This document shows, piece after piece, positions 31,834 through 41,478 of a stretch of 64,000 bases of DNA. The notes beneath the pieces are model-generated. The model saw only the letters and a program-made list of their open reading frames with translations. It ran no database searches and was not told where the DNA came from. The stretch spans positions 1 to 64,000 of the forward strand of contig JACQDE010000037.1 in assembly GCA_016201285.1 (NCBI GenBank). The letters run 5' to 3'. Each line of letters opens with the position of its first letter. The first letter of the stretch is position 1. Source of the stretch: Acidobacteriota bacterium. GTDB taxonomy: Bacteria > Acidobacteriota > Terriglobia > Acidiferrales > UBA7541. A program made the position numbers and the translations under genes.

Positions 31834-33561
31834 ATGCCCAAGTGTAGAAGGGCAATCGGAGTGATGGTGACACTGGTGGTGTTGTTGGCAGAGCCGATGT
31901 GCGTGGCAGGAGCAGACGGGAAAGATGCGAACGGCGGCAAGGCGCCGGCTGCACAGCCGGCTCCCCATCCTGCGGAGAAAGCGCGCGAGAAAGCTACGTC
32001 GAATGAAGAAATGCTGACTGCGATCGAGCAACTGAAGAACCTGGTGACGGAGCAGAGCCGGGAATTGGCGGCGCAGAGCGCGGCGCTGCGCGAACAACAG
32101 CAAAAAATGGAAGCGTTGGAGCGCGAGCTCCAAGCGCGCGGCTCAGCAAACGAGTCCGCAGCTGCGAAGCAGGAACCCGAACAGCAGAACAAAAGCGAAT
32201 GGAAGCTGATCGAGGGGCAGCTCGAAGCCGTCGCCGAGAGCACCAATGAATTGAATAAGCGGGTCGCGAAAGTACAGAGCGATACGGCCACAGCCACGCG
32301 GAATGCCGAAGGCAAATTTCGCCAGCTCGGCAATTTTCGTTTCAGTGGCGATTTGCGCTTCCGGTATGAGCCCTTCATCCAAAACCAGCAAACGACCCGC
32401 CAGCGGCAGCGCGTCCGCGCACGCTTCAACCTCCAGGGCAACATCTCTGACGAACTCTACGGCGGCGTGACGTTTGCCACCGGTTCGCTTGATGACCCCA
32501 TCTCCACCAACCAGACGGTCACCGGCTTCTTCAACCGCAAACAAGTCGGCTTCGACCGAGCCTGGATGCAGTGGACGCCGAAGTTTCTTCGGAATCATGC
32601 CACGTTTGGCGTGGGCAAGTTTGCCTACCCGTGGATCCGCACGCCGCTCACCTTCGACAATGACCTGAACCCCGAGGGTATATATGCGCGGTTGAACTGG
32701 GAGATCAAGAACGACGTGTTCAAGGGCATCACGCTGGTGGCGTTCCACCTTCCGTTCTTCGAGCGCGGCGGCTCGACCAGCTCGACCACGGGTGTGCGCG
32801 CCGATGCCTGGGACGCCTTCATCGCCGGCGGCCAGATCCAGACCCGCTGGAAGCTGGGGGACCGGATCAACCTCGGCCTGAACGTGGCGGGCGTCAACTT
32901 CGTCAACGCGGACTTCATCGCGCAGGCCCATTCGGCCAATCCAGCCACGGCCAGTTTGGCCAATCAGCTCACGGGAAACCTTCCCAACACGAATTCGCTG
33001 CGGACCAACGCCACCGGCCAAGTGGTGGGCTACGCCTCGCGGTTTCTGTACCTGGACACCATCGCTACGCTCGGCGTGAACACGGGTTACGCGCGGTGGC
33101 CGGTCAATATCACCTTCGACTTCAACAACAACACCCGCGCGCAGCGCATCGTCCAGAACGGCACGGCTGCCCCGACCGGCGCGGCACACAACCGCGAGCG
33201 CAGCGCCTACTGGACGGAGATCCAATTCGGACGGCTCTCTGAGCGCAGAGACATCCAGTTCGGCTACACCTTTGTCCGCATCGAGCGTGACGCCGTCATC
33301 GCCGCGTTCAACGAAAGCGACCTCCGTGTCGGCACGAACGTGGTCCAGCACCGTCTGAACTTCAACTATCAATGGCTGAACAACGTGTCGCTGAACTACG
33401 CGATCTGGATCGGCCGGCTGGCCAACGCACAGGACGCGATCGGCCTGGTACCGGGCGGCAAACGCGCCATCGCCGGCGGGCTGTGCAACGCGGCGCCGTT
33501 CACCGGCTGCACCGACAACTTCCTGAAACGCATGCAGTTCGACTTGATCTACCGCTTCTAG
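31834..33561 (+). CDS. Phosphate-regulated porin with N-terminal coiled coil
   Basis: 575 residues from ATG 31834 (GAGGAGG ten bases upstream). Signal peptide (residues 8-28), a proline- and lysine-rich stretch, then a coiled coil of about 100 residues (LTAIEQLKNLVTEQSRELAAQSAALREQQQKMEALEREL) and a C-terminal barrel ending MQFDLIYRF with a terminal Phe. The design matches putative porins that trimerise through the coiled coil, and PhoB control plus neighbourhood suggest phosphate or polyphosphate uptake like OprP/OprO, though no homology to those is visible. Confidence 0.8.
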   Translation: MPKCRRAIGVMVTLVVLLAEPMCVAGADGKDANGGKAPAAQPAPHPAEKAREKATSNEEMLTAIEQLKNLVTEQSRELAAQSAALREQQQKMEALERELQARGSANESAAAKQEPEQQNKSEWKLIEGQLEAVAESTNELNKRVAKVQSDTATATRNAEGKFRQLGNFRFSGDLRFRYEPFIQNQQTTRQRQRVRARFNLQGNISDELYGGVTFATGSLDDPISTNQTVTGFFNRKQVGFDRAWMQWTPKFLRNHATFGVGKFAYPWIRTPLTFDNDLNPEGIYARLNWEIKNDVFKGITLVAFHLPFFERGGSTSSTTGVRADAWDAFIAGGQIQTRWKLGDRINLGLNVAGVNFVNADFIAQAHSANPATASLANQLTGNLPNTNSLRTNATGQVVGYASRFLYLDTIATLGVNTGYARWPVNITFDFNNNTRAQRIVQNGTAAPTGAAHNRERSAYWTEIQFGRLSERRDIQFGYTFVRIERDAVIAAFNESDLRVGTNVVQHRLNFNYQWLNNVSLNYAIWIGRLANAQDAIGLVPGGKRAIAGGLCNAAPFTGCTDNFLKRMQFDLIYRF

Positions 33562-33583
33562 CAAGCCTGGAACGTTGCGGGCC

Positions 33584-33601
33584 TGTCACACCTGTGTCAC
33601 A
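33584..33601 (+). promoter_or_regulatory. Pho box upstream of pstS
   Basis: TGTCACA-cctg-TGTCACA, two identical units at 11-bp period, 55 bp before the pstS start. Confidence 0.78.
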
Positions 33602-33655
33602 GGCCCGTAACAATCCAACACCATACTTTCCCTGAGACGAAGGAGGAGGAAAACC

Positions 33656-34582
33656 GTGCATCAATGCAAAAAGCTGCAGGTTCTGGGTGTAACCCTGGCG
33701 CTTCTCGCCGGCGCGGCGATTGTCGCAGCGCAGGGCGGGCGGAACATTACCGTGAAGGGCTCGGACACGATGGTGATTCTTGGCCAGCGTTGGGCCGAGG
33801 AGTTTATGAAGAAGAACTCCGGCGTCGCGGTGCAAGTGACCGGCGGCGGGTCAGGCGTGGGCATCGCGGCGCTGATCAACGGCACCACCGACATCGCCGA
33901 AGCCTCCCGCCTGATGAAGGATGCCGAGAAGGCCAGTTTGAAGGAGAAGCGCGGCAAGGACACGCTTGGAGTCCCGGTCGCAGTGGATGGGCTCGCCGTC
34001 TATGTTCACGAACAGAATCCGGTCAACGAACTGTCGCTGGCTCAGTTGAAGGGCATCTATACCGGCACCATCAAAAATTGGAGCCAGGTCGGCGGGCGCG
34101 ACGAAAGAATCATCCTCTACAGCCGCGAGAACAGTTCCGGCACGTACGCCTACTTCAAGGAACATGTACTTGAAAACGCCGATTACTATCCCACCGCGCA
34201 GACCCTGCCGGGTACAGCCGCGGTGATCAATGCGGTTTCCAAAGATACGCGCGGCATCGGCTACGGCGGCATTGCCTACGGCAAGGGCATCAAGCACCTG
34301 CGCGTCAAGAAGGATGACAAGTCGCCGGCCATTGAACCCGCCATGGAAAACGTGCTCCAAGGAAAGTATCCCATTAGCCGCTATCTCTACTGGTACTTCG
34401 CCGGGCAACCTGCCGGCGAACTGGCCAAGCTCGCGCAGTGGGTGGTTGCACCGGAAGGCCAAAAAGTGGTCGAGAACGTGGGCTACTACCCGCTGAACGA
34501 GAAAGACCGAGTCGCATCGGCGGCGAAGCTGGGCGGCGGCACCACAGCGGCCGCGAAGTCCAAACCCGCAGGAAGTAAGTAG
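33656..34582 (+). CDS. pstS: Phosphate-binding protein PstS
   Basis: 308 residues from GTG 33656, Shine-Dalgarno GGAGGAGG. Signal peptide (LGVTLALLAGAAIVAA-Q). The phosphate-binding segments are ITVKGSDTM, VTGGGSGVGIAALINGTTDIAEASRLM, YSRENSSGTYAYF, and the DTRGIGYGGIAY loop. It delivers phosphate to PstCA in the periplasm. A short Ala/Lys-rich C-terminal tail is variable. First gene of a five-gene operon. Confidence 0.94.
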   Translation: MHQCKKLQVLGVTLALLAGAAIVAAQGGRNITVKGSDTMVILGQRWAEEFMKKNSGVAVQVTGGGSGVGIAALINGTTDIAEASRLMKDAEKASLKEKRGKDTLGVPVAVDGLAVYVHEQNPVNELSLAQLKGIYTGTIKNWSQVGGRDERIILYSRENSSGTYAYFKEHVLENADYYPTAQTLPGTAAVINAVSKDTRGIGYGGIAYGKGIKHLRVKKDDKSPAIEPAMENVLQGKYPISRYLYWYFAGQPAGELAKLAQWVVAPEGQKVVENVGYYPLNEKDRVASAAKLGGGTTAAAKSKPAGSK

Positions 34583-34678
34583 CTTGCACGAAGCAGGGAA
34601 AACCGGCAGGCGCACCGGCCCGTTCCGGGCAAGCGGACGGGCAGGGGCGCCTGCGGTTCTGGCGCAGATTGAATACCG

Positions 34679-35659
34679 ATGAGCACTCCTGCCGCAACTC
34701 TTTCAGCACCGGCCGGAAACCTGTCGCGGCGTAGATTGATTGACGGGCTGGTCAGCCGCGCGATCAACCTGGCGGCTCTGGTTTCGATCTCGCTCATCAT
34801 TTTGATTTTCGCCTTTGTCGGCAAGGAAGCGCTGCCGATCTTCACCAACGCTGAAGTCCACAAGGAAGTCACCGTCGGCAGGATGGTTTTGCCGCAGAAC
34901 TACGGCACGGCCGAGACGCCTCTGCCCTACGTCTGGCAGCCAGTGGGCGAAGTGCCGAAGTACAGCCTATTGCCGCTCTTTCTCGGCACACTGAAGGTGA
35001 CCATCGCTGCGATGCTCTTCGCCACGCCACTTGCGATTCTTGCGGCTCTCTACACCACCGAATTTGCGCCGCGGTGGCTGCGCGAAATCGTCAAGCCGGT
35101 GATCGAGTTGCTGGCAGGAATTCCGTCGGTGGTGCTCGGATTCTTCGCGCTCATGGTACTTGCCTCCTCGCTCCAGGATGCTTTCGGTTTTGATTTCCGC
35201 TTGAACGCCGTCAACGCCGGGATCGCGCTCGGTTTCACCGTACTCCCCGTTGTGTACACGGTAAGCGAAGACGCGCTGGCGGCAGTGCCGAAGGCTTACC
35301 GCAACGCTTCCCTCGCGCTGGGCGCAACGCGGTGGCAAACGGCGTGGAAAATCGTGCTCCCGGCGGCGCTGCCGGGCGTGTTTGCCGCGTGTGTGCTTGG
35401 CTTCGGGCGAGCGATGGGCGAAACGATGATTGTGCTCATGGCCAGCGGCAACGCAGCGATCACGTCGTGGAGCTTTTCCGAATCGGTGCGCACGCTTTCC
35501 GCCAGCATCGCCGCTGAGCTCGGCGAGGTCGTCCAAGGCAGCGCCCACTGGCACGTGCTCTTTTTCCTGGGTGCGCTCCTGTTCGTGTTCACCTTCGTGC
35601 TCAACTGGCTGGGGACGCAGATGGTCGGCCGGCTACGCCGCCGGCTGACGGGAGCATGA
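34679..35659 (+). CDS. pstC: Phosphate ABC transporter permease PstC
   Basis: 326 residues with six predicted membrane helices, an EAA-like cytoplasmic loop (VPKAYRNASLALGATRWQTAWKIVLPAALPGVFAACVLGFGRAMGETM). A 60-residue periplasmic loop after the first helix holds an unusual VHKEVTVGRMVLPQNYG stretch. Stop overlaps the pstA start (ATGA). Confidence 0.93.
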   Translation: MSTPAATLSAPAGNLSRRRLIDGLVSRAINLAALVSISLIILIFAFVGKEALPIFTNAEVHKEVTVGRMVLPQNYGTAETPLPYVWQPVGEVPKYSLLPLFLGTLKVTIAAMLFATPLAILAALYTTEFAPRWLREIVKPVIELLAGIPSVVLGFFALMVLASSLQDAFGFDFRLNAVNAGIALGFTVLPVVYTVSEDALAAVPKAYRNASLALGATRWQTAWKIVLPAALPGVFAACVLGFGRAMGETMIVLMASGNAAITSWSFSESVRTLSASIAAELGEVVQGSAHWHVLFFLGALLFVFTFVLNWLGTQMVGRLRRRLTGA

Positions 35660-36564
35660 CGATGGGGACACGCAGAGCGGACAGATTCTTTGTGGCGCTA
35701 ACGGCGCTGGCGGCAGTTCTGATCGTCGCGATGCTCGTTCTGATTCTGGGCAACATCGTGCTGAATGGGTGGGGGAAGGTCACTTGGGAATTTGTATCGT
35801 CGGCACCAAGGGCAGGCATGACCGAAGGCGGAATCTTTCCCGCAATCTACGGCACCACGCTGCTTGTGCTGCTGATGACGGTCTGCGTGGTGCCCGTGGG
35901 CGTCTGCGTGGCCATCTATTTTTCAGAATACGCGCAGCGGGAATCGCGGCTTTACCGCTGGACGCGCCAGGCCGTGGACAACCTGGCCGGAGTGCCGTCG
36001 ATCGTGTTTGGCCTGTTCGGATTGGGATTCTTCGTGCAGTTCATCGGCCGGGGTATTGACCAGGCGGCCTACGGGGGCGAGTTGCACTACGCGCAGCCGG
36101 CTATCCTCTGGGCGGCCCTGACGATGGCAGCGCTCACGCTTCCGGTGGTGATCGTGAGCGTGGAGGAAGCCCTGCGTGCGGTGCCGCAAACCTATCGCGA
36201 TGCCAGCGCGGCGCTCGGTGCGACCAAGAGCGAGACGATTTTCCGCGTCGTTCTGCCCCACGCGCTTCCCGGCGTGCTCACTGGCGGAATTCTGGCCGTC
36301 AGTCGCGGCGCCGGCGAAGTGGCGCCAATTCTCTTCGTCGGCGCCGCCTATTTTCTACCCCACCTGCCGGCACATTTGAACGACCAATTCATGCACCTGG
36401 GCTACCACATCTTCGTGCTGTCCACGCAGTCGCCGGACGTGGAGCAGACCAAGCCTCTGCTTTACGCCACCGTTCTTGTGCTTCTGGCGCTGACATTTCT
36501 GCTCAATCTGACCGCCATCGCGATCCGCACGCGCCTGCGATGGACCTCCGGAGGAGAACGCTGA
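35656..36564 (+). CDS. pstA: Phosphate ABC transporter permease PstA
   Basis: 302 residues, six helices, EAA loop [50 protein letters not shown]. It pairs with PstC to form the channel. The start ATG 35656 overlaps pstC; ATG 35662 is an alternative. Followed after two bases by pstB. Confidence 0.93.
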   Translation: MTMGTRRADRFFVALTALAAVLIVAMLVLILGNIVLNGWGKVTWEFVSSAPRAGMTEGGIFPAIYGTTLLVLLMTVCVVPVGVCVAIYFSEYAQRESRLYRWTRQAVDNLAGVPSIVFGLFGLGFFVQFIGRGIDQAAYGGELHYAQPAILWAALTMAALTLPVVIVSVEEALRAVPQTYRDASAALGATKSETIFRVVLPHALPGVLTGGILAVSRGAGEVAPILFVGAAYFLPHLPAHLNDQFMHLGYHIFVLSTQSPDVEQTKPLLYATVLVLLALTFLLNLTAIAIRTRLRWTSGGER

Positions 36565-36566
36565 TC

Positions 36567-37394
36567 ATGCCTGCTACGCGCGATTTTCCGCTGCTGAAAA
36601 CGGAAGTCCGCCTGCGCGCCCAGGAGCCGAAAGAGCGTCCTGAAAAGATGCGGGTCGCAAATCTCTCGTTCCGTTACGCTGCGAAGAAGGCCGTGGACAG
36701 CGTCACGATGCCGTTCTACGAGCGGCTGATTACGGCCATCATCGGGCCGTCGGGTTGCGGCAAGTCCACGCTATTGCGCACGCTGAATCGAATGAACGAC
36801 ACGATTCCGGGCATCATCGTGGAGGGGAAAATCCTGCTCGACGGTCAGGACATCTATGCGCCGAGGTTCGACGTGATCCACCTGCGGCGGCGTGTCGGCA
36901 TGGTTTTCCAGCAGCCCAATCCATTTCCGAAATCGATCTACGACAATGTTGCGTTTGGCCTGCGCATCAATGGACTGGCGCCCTCGCGAGCGGAACTCGA
37001 TGACCGGGTCGAACGGGCGCTGCGCCAAGCGGCGCTCTGGAGCGAAGTGAAAGACCGCTTGCACCGTAACGCCCTGCAACTCTCCGGCGGAGAGCAGCAG
37101 CGCGTGTGCATCGCCCGTGCGCTGGCGGTGCAGCCGGAAGTGCTGCTGATGGACGAGCCGGCCTCGGCGCTCGATCCGATCTCCACCGCAAAGATTGAAG
37201 AGTTGATGTTCGAGTTGAAGAAGGACTATACGATCGTCATCGTGACTCACAACATGCAGCAGGCGGCGCGCGTAAGCGACTACACGGCCTTCTTGCTGAG
37301 CGGCACTCTGGTGGAATTCAGTCCCACGCCGCAACTATTCACTACGCCGGCCGACCTACGAACGGAGTCCTATATCACCGGCCGCTTCGGATAG
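36567..37394 (+). CDS. pstB: Phosphate ABC transporter ATPase PstB
   Basis: 275 residues from ATG 36567. Walker [11 protein letters not shown] loop [11 protein letters not shown] typical of PstB, signature [15 protein letters not shown], Walker [13 protein letters not shown], and the switch His in IVTHNMQQ. A 30-residue basic N-terminal extension precedes the conserved VANLSFRY. Energises PstCA. Confidence 0.95.
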   Translation: MPATRDFPLLKTEVRLRAQEPKERPEKMRVANLSFRYAAKKAVDSVTMPFYERLITAIIGPSGCGKSTLLRTLNRMNDTIPGIIVEGKILLDGQDIYAPRFDVIHLRRRVGMVFQQPNPFPKSIYDNVAFGLRINGLAPSRAELDDRVERALRQAALWSEVKDRLHRNALQLSGGEQQRVCIARALAVQPEVLLMDEPASALDPISTAKIEELMFELKKDYTIVIVTHNMQQAARVSDYTAFLLSGTLVEFSPTPQLFTTPADLRTESYITGRFG

Positions 37395-37401
37395 GAGAAA
37401 C

Positions 37402-38067
37402 ATGGAACGGCACTTTGTACAGGAACTGGAAGAACTGAAGGAGCGCCTGCTGTGGATGGGCAGCCTGGCGGAGCGGGCGGTGCACCGGTCGGTTCAGTCT
37501 TTACTCGGGAGTGACGCTGCCCTGGCGCAGCAGGTCGTCGAGGAAGAATCGGCGATCAACCAGATGCAGATCGAAATCGACGACCGTGTGCTTCAACTGC
37601 TTGCTTTGCAGCAGTTGATGGCCACCGATTTGCGCTTCGTGCTGGCCGTCTCTCGCATCAACGCCGACCTCGAACGCATCGGCGACCAGGCGGTGAACAT
37701 CGCTCAGTCCGCCCTGCGCGTGGTACAGCACCCCCGGGTGCGGCCCTATATTGATCTTCCGCGCATGAGCCAAGCAGCGGAACAGATGGTCCGCGACAGC
37801 CTGAATGCGCTGGTTAACAAAGACACGGAGTTGGCGCGATCGGTCATGCTCCGTGACGATCACGTGGATCATCTGCGCGACCAGGTGTTTCGAGAACTGC
37901 TCACCTACATGATGGAGAATTCTTCGGTTGTCTTTCCGGCCTTCGAGCTAATTCTCGTGGCGAAGAACCTTGAACGCATTGCCGACCACGCCACCAACAT
38001 CGCCGAAGATGTAATTTACATGGTCGCAGGGCGGGACGTCCGCCACCATGCCCTTGCACGTCGCTAG
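37402..38067 (+). CDS. phoU: PhoU phosphate-signalling protein (copy 2)
   Basis: 221 residues, normal PhoU length. Helical repeats with the metal motifs RINADLERIGDQAVNIAQ and AKNLERIADHATNIAEDVIYMVAG. It closes the pst operon in the usual place. With the copy at 30863 this locus has two PhoU proteins that differ in the C-terminus, so they may separate control of PhoR and of Pst. Confidence 0.92.
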   Translation: MERHFVQELEELKERLLWMGSLAERAVHRSVQSLLGSDAALAQQVVEEESAINQMQIEIDDRVLQLLALQQLMATDLRFVLAVSRINADLERIGDQAVNIAQSALRVVQHPRVRPYIDLPRMSQAAEQMVRDSLNALVNKDTELARSVMLRDDHVDHLRDQVFRELLTYMMENSSVVFPAFELILVAKNLERIADHATNIAEDVIYMVAGRDVRHHALARR

Positions 38068-38176
38068 CAGTTAAGTCACAACACAATCGGCGGTGCTTTG
38101 GCGCGTCTGGACCCCCAACTTACCACAGTCATCACACCCTGGATTTGCATACTTGGCTGCAGGTGGTAGAAGACTT

Positions 38177-38208
38177 TGGTGCCTAGGGTGGGACTCGACC
38201 CCACGACC
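38177..38208 (-). pseudogene. tRNA 3' fragment with CCA, split by the MITE
   Basis: On the minus strand AGGTC, T arm GTGGG-GTCGAGT-CCCAC, then CCTAGGC-A-CCA: the last third of a class I tRNA. Across the MITE the sequence continues as an anticodon arm with loop CTCATCA (anticodon CAU). A matching 5' acceptor GCCTAGG is not found, so the 5' half has decayed. Such remnants often mark former attachment sites. Confidence 0.55.
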
Positions 38209-38317
38209 TAGTGTCGTGTCCCGGAAATATGCGATGCACCCGGGGCGCAGCAAGTAGCGCCCTTGCAAAGGGTTACGTGCCGCGACTTATCGAATAGATT
38301 TCTGGGACGCGACACTA
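38209..38317. mobile_element. MITE with IS630-type ends
   Basis: A 105-bp element between two TA dinucleotides (38209-38210 and 38316-38317). Its 18-bp inverted ends, GTGTCGTGTCCCGGAAAT and the complement of ATTTCTGGGACGCGACAC, differ at two positions. There is no coding capacity. TA duplication and size fit a Tc1/IS630-type MITE moved in trans. Confidence 0.7.
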
Positions 38318-38505
38318 GGGATGATGAGTCCCCAGGCCCACAAGTCTCTTCTTCAACTGGCGCACGGGCGCGCACCCCAGTGGAGCCGATTCTGGTGCCG
38401 GAATCCAGTAACTCGCTGCTTGTCCCCGACGCGCCGGTGCGCCGCGCGCTGTGGTCGGCCTGCACTTTGCCGAAAGCCCTCCAGCTGACGCGGCGGGTGT
38501 GTTGC

Positions 38506-40392
38506 CTAGTAGTTCTGCGGGTTGTGGTCTTGTCCGTGGCAGCGGAGGTAGCACCGGCCGGAAAAGCTGCCGGTACGTTCGAAGCGGAGAATGCCGCTGC
38601 TGCTGGCGCCGACGACTGCAAGGTCGAAATTGATCGAATTGTAGTTATTCGTGGAGGAGCCGCCCTGGATGCCGTGCGGATCATGGCAGGTCGAGCAAGG
38701 CGCGTTCTCACTGCGGACGTGTTTATCGTGTTCTTTGAAGCTCCGGTTCTGAAGGATGCTGTTATCGATGTCGTGGCACTTGTAGCAGAGGGCGTAAGTG
38801 CCGTTGAGCCCCGCCACATAGGCGATACCCGCAGAGTTGCTCCCAGGCGTGGCCGGCGGGACTTCTTGCTCGTAGCGCCGCTCCAAAAGATGCGGCCAAG
38901 TGGAGGCATGAACGCCGTTCGGACCGGGGCCGCCGGAATCGCGCGCGGCATTGTTGGTGTGACAGTCGGTGCAGTGCAGGTAGGTGCCGGAACTCAGCGA
39001 GCGGCCCACACTGCCATCCAACTTGAGCAACGATAACCGCAGGCTCGGGATAGTGGCGCTACTCTTGAAGCGCGGCTGGGTGACCGGGTGACGCGCAAAG
39101 GTCGAGTTGAATTCGATCCGGGTGTTGTACGGATCGGCCACGGTGTTGTCGGTCACGCGCCGGGCGGTGCGTCCGTAGGTGGCGTAACCAGAAACGGCCT
39201 GCGGCTTGTTCGAGCTATTCGCGTGGCACTTGAAGCAGATTTCGTACTGTTTGCTCGCCGGCTGGAGCAGCATAACCCCCGTGGCGCCATCGGCGCCGGA
39301 TGCGCCGAGCAGCGCCGCCTGCACGCCCGGAGGGATGGTTGTGCCCCCGGTATTACTTGCAGCGTGCGAATTATGGCAATCGGCGCACTCCGCGTGGCGG
39401 TTGGCGCTCAGGGGAGCCGCATTCTCTGCGGCATCGTGCAGCCCGCTGAGCGTGGCGACAGGGTGAGCATAGATCTTGTTGAACTCGGCAAACAGATTCC
39501 GCAGCGCCGGGCTGAGACTGCCGCCACTGTGACAGCCGCTGCACGCGGCCTCTTCGGTGCCTCGCAACAGGCGCGCGCTAGCGCCTGTCGGCGCTCCGTG
39601 GGGCAAATGGCAATTCAGGCAGGCGTTCGCGGCGACCGTGCCATACGCGCCGAAGCCCGGACCCACTGGCGTTGCATTGGTGGAATTCCGGTGGGCGCCC
39701 TGCGACCAGCCGTTGAGCCGATTGGGCTGCGGCCGGGAGGGATCATGGCAGGCCAGGCAGATGGAACCATTCGCGTTGGAGCGCGTGAGGAACTTGTGCA
39801 CCACCGGGTCTCTGTCCGGCACGTGGGGATCATGGCATGTGACGCATTCGATCCAGTTGTTCTGCAACAGCACGGCCGGATCGCCGGTGGAAGGTGGACT
39901 CTGCAACAGCGACGGCACCAACTGGCCGTCGTCCACTAGGGCGAAAGTGATGGGATGGTCGTTGCGCAGGTCGGTTCCGAGCACGGCGCTGGGGCGTGGA
40001 GTGCCCTGGGTCGGAATGAGCCCGTTGGCCACGGTCTGGCCGAGGGCCACCGTGCCGTCGTGGCAACTCAAGCATTGCTTGGAAATCTGGCCGGGCTGGA
40101 GCAAAGAGGCGTTGAGCGTGGAACTGGCGTAAAGGCTGTAGGACTGGATGGAAAGTTGGTGGTTCCAAAGCGGCTTCTCCGCCACCAGGCTGCTGTGCGG
40201 CGTGTGGCAGAAGATGCAAACTTGGGGCTGCTGCGAGGTTACCGAGCCTGGACCCGAGGCGGATAGATTATGAACCGAGCTAATCACATTCGCCTTGTCC
40301 GCGCGCAAAGGCGTTCCTAGAAAGACGAGCGCCAGGAGACACGCGCCGAGGAGGAATGCAACGAAGCGGAGCCTGGCCAGAGCAGGCCTCAT
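38506..40392 (-). CDS. Dodecahaem c-type cytochrome
   Basis: 628 residues with a signal peptide (residues 12-30). Eleven CXXCH sites are spread over the whole length, and the last one, near the C-terminus, is CYLRCH (CXXXCH, one residue longer than normal). Several sites are followed by DPH or NPH, as in NapC/NrfB-like and decahaem-like cytochromes. No membrane helix, so periplasmic or outer-surface. The start overlaps the NHL gene stop as ATGA. Last gene of the beta-barrel/NHL/cytochrome unit; likely an electron carrier of the outer-membrane conduit. Confidence 0.88.
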   Translation of the reverse strand: MRPALARLRFVAFLLGACLLALVFLGTPLRADKANVISSVHNLSASGPGSVTSQQPQVCIFCHTPHSSLVAEKPLWNHQLSIQSYSLYASSTLNASLLQPGQISKQCLSCHDGTVALGQTVANGLIPTQGTPRPSAVLGTDLRNDHPITFALVDDGQLVPSLLQSPPSTGDPAVLLQNNWIECVTCHDPHVPDRDPVVHKFLTRSNANGSICLACHDPSRPQPNRLNGWSQGAHRNSTNATPVGPGFGAYGTVAANACLNCHLPHGAPTGASARLLRGTEEAACSGCHSGGSLSPALRNLFAEFNKIYAHPVATLSGLHDAAENAAPLSANRHAECADCHNSHAASNTGGTTIPPGVQAALLGASGADGATGVMLLQPASKQYEICFKCHANSSNKPQAVSGYATYGRTARRVTDNTVADPYNTRIEFNSTFARHPVTQPRFKSSATIPSLRLSLLKLDGSVGRSLSSGTYLHCTDCHTNNAARDSGGPGPNGVHASTWPHLLERRYEQEVPPATPGSNSAGIAYVAGLNGTYALCYKCHDIDNSILQNRSFKEHDKHVRSENAPCSTCHDPHGIQGGSSTNNYNSINFDLAVVGASSSGILRFERTGSFSGRCYLRCHGQDHNPQNY

Positions 40393-41459
40393 CGTGGCGA
40401 ACCTGCGGACGGCTGATTCCCGCGGGTGAACTGGAACACCTGAACCCGCCGGTTGTAGGAATCCGCGATATAGATGCGCTCCCGCGCGTCAATCCAGAGG
40501 CCTGCGGGGAGCTGGAACTCGCCGGTGTCATTCCCGCTGCCGCCGAAGTAATAAAGCAACTGCCCGGCGGCGTTGAAAATCTGGACGGTCTCGAACAAGC
40601 CTTCCGTCACGTAGATATTGCCTTCGCTATCCGTCGCGACTCCCTTCGGCCGGTTGAAGGTTCCGGACCGGTCGCCCAGAGTTCCGAAAGAGGTGCGGAA
40701 CCCACCGCTCCGGTCGAATAGCTGAATTCGAAAGTTCAACGTGTCGAGGACGATCAGAGTATCGCCGTGCAGCGTCAGCGCGGTCGGGTAATTAAACTGG
40801 CCCGGCGCCGCTCCCCGGCCGCCAAAGCCATACAGGATATTGCCCTGCTCGTCGAGTACAAAGACCTTGTTGTAGAGCGTGTCGCAAAGATAGATCCGCT
40901 TCTGGTATGGATCGATGGCGATGCCGGTCGGCCTCTTGAAGTACCCCTCACCTTTTCTCTCACCCAGGAAGTGGCGGAACTTCCCGCGCGCGTCGAACAC
41001 GAAGACTTTGCCCAGGCGCGAGTCGGTGACGTAGATGTTGTCCTCAGCGTCCACGGCCACGCCGATCGGAGACTCGAAGCGCCCGCGCGGGCCGCCATCG
41101 AGAAAGGAATACTTTTTCCGCTCGAAATCAAAGATGTGCAGTCCCAACGCGCCTGGGTCGGTAACGAGAATGCGACCCCGGGAATCTGTCGTGACGCTGT
41201 AAGGCCGGATGAGGCTACGAAAGACCGGCGGGCCGGCCACCACGTCAACCAGGCGATTCCAGATCGAGCGCTTCGGGTGGACATCTTTTTCCGAATCGAA
41301 GGTGCGGAGAAAATCAATACGTCGCCCGTCGGCAAGGATCGGCGCATCCAGATTGGCATTCCTTCGTCCCAGTCTTGCTTCGCCGGCGGCTGCCTGCCAC
41401 AGCCCCACAAGAGCGAAGAGCAAGCCGCAACTGATGATGAAGCTGGTGATCCTGCTCAT
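40389..41459 (-). CDS. Exported NHL-repeat beta-propeller protein
   Basis: 356 residues from ATG 41459, signal peptide (FIISCGLLFALVGLWQAAAG-E). Six NHL repeats of the form PxGIAVDxxGNIYVTDSxNxRVxVFDxxG fill residues 95-350. NHL propellers act as binding platforms; they recur beside porin-cytochrome genes in other metal-respiring bacteria. It is coupled to the 12-haem gene and lies 19 bases after the beta-barrel gene. A second NHL protein is encoded at 45196. Confidence 0.85.
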   Translation of the reverse strand: MSRITSFIISCGLLFALVGLWQAAAGEARLGRRNANLDAPILADGRRIDFLRTFDSEKDVHPKRSIWNRLVDVVAGPPVFRSLIRPYSVTTDSRGRILVTDPGALGLHIFDFERKKYSFLDGGPRGRFESPIGVAVDAEDNIYVTDSRLGKVFVFDARGKFRHFLGERKGEGYFKRPTGIAIDPYQKRIYLCDTLYNKVFVLDEQGNILYGFGGRGAAPGQFNYPTALTLHGDTLIVLDTLNFRIQLFDRSGGFRTSFGTLGDRSGTFNRPKGVATDSEGNIYVTEGLFETVQIFNAAGQLLYYFGGSGNDTGEFQLPAGLWIDARERIYIADSYNRRVQVFQFTRGNQPSAGSPR

Positions 41460-41478
41460 CCGATTGCGCCCCCGCCTC

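Larger units (their letters stand above)
38068..38505. other. Spacer with tRNA remnant and MITE
   Basis: Apart from the tRNA fragment and the MITE, the part from 38318 to 38505 shows no gene. It is the 3' flank of the minus-strand cytochrome operon; a GC-rich inverted stretch near 38425-38450 might terminate it, but no T-run follows. Confidence 0.4.

Noticed and set aside
32143-33564. 473-residue open frame antisense to the porin
   Set aside because: Shadow frame; the porin has signal peptide, coiled coil and terminal Phe, and lies between Pho-regulated genes.
38177-38208. tmRNA 3' end
   Set aside because: The acceptor CCTAGGC needs a 5' GCCTAGG, not the tmRNA start GGGG; no tag-coding sequence is nearby.
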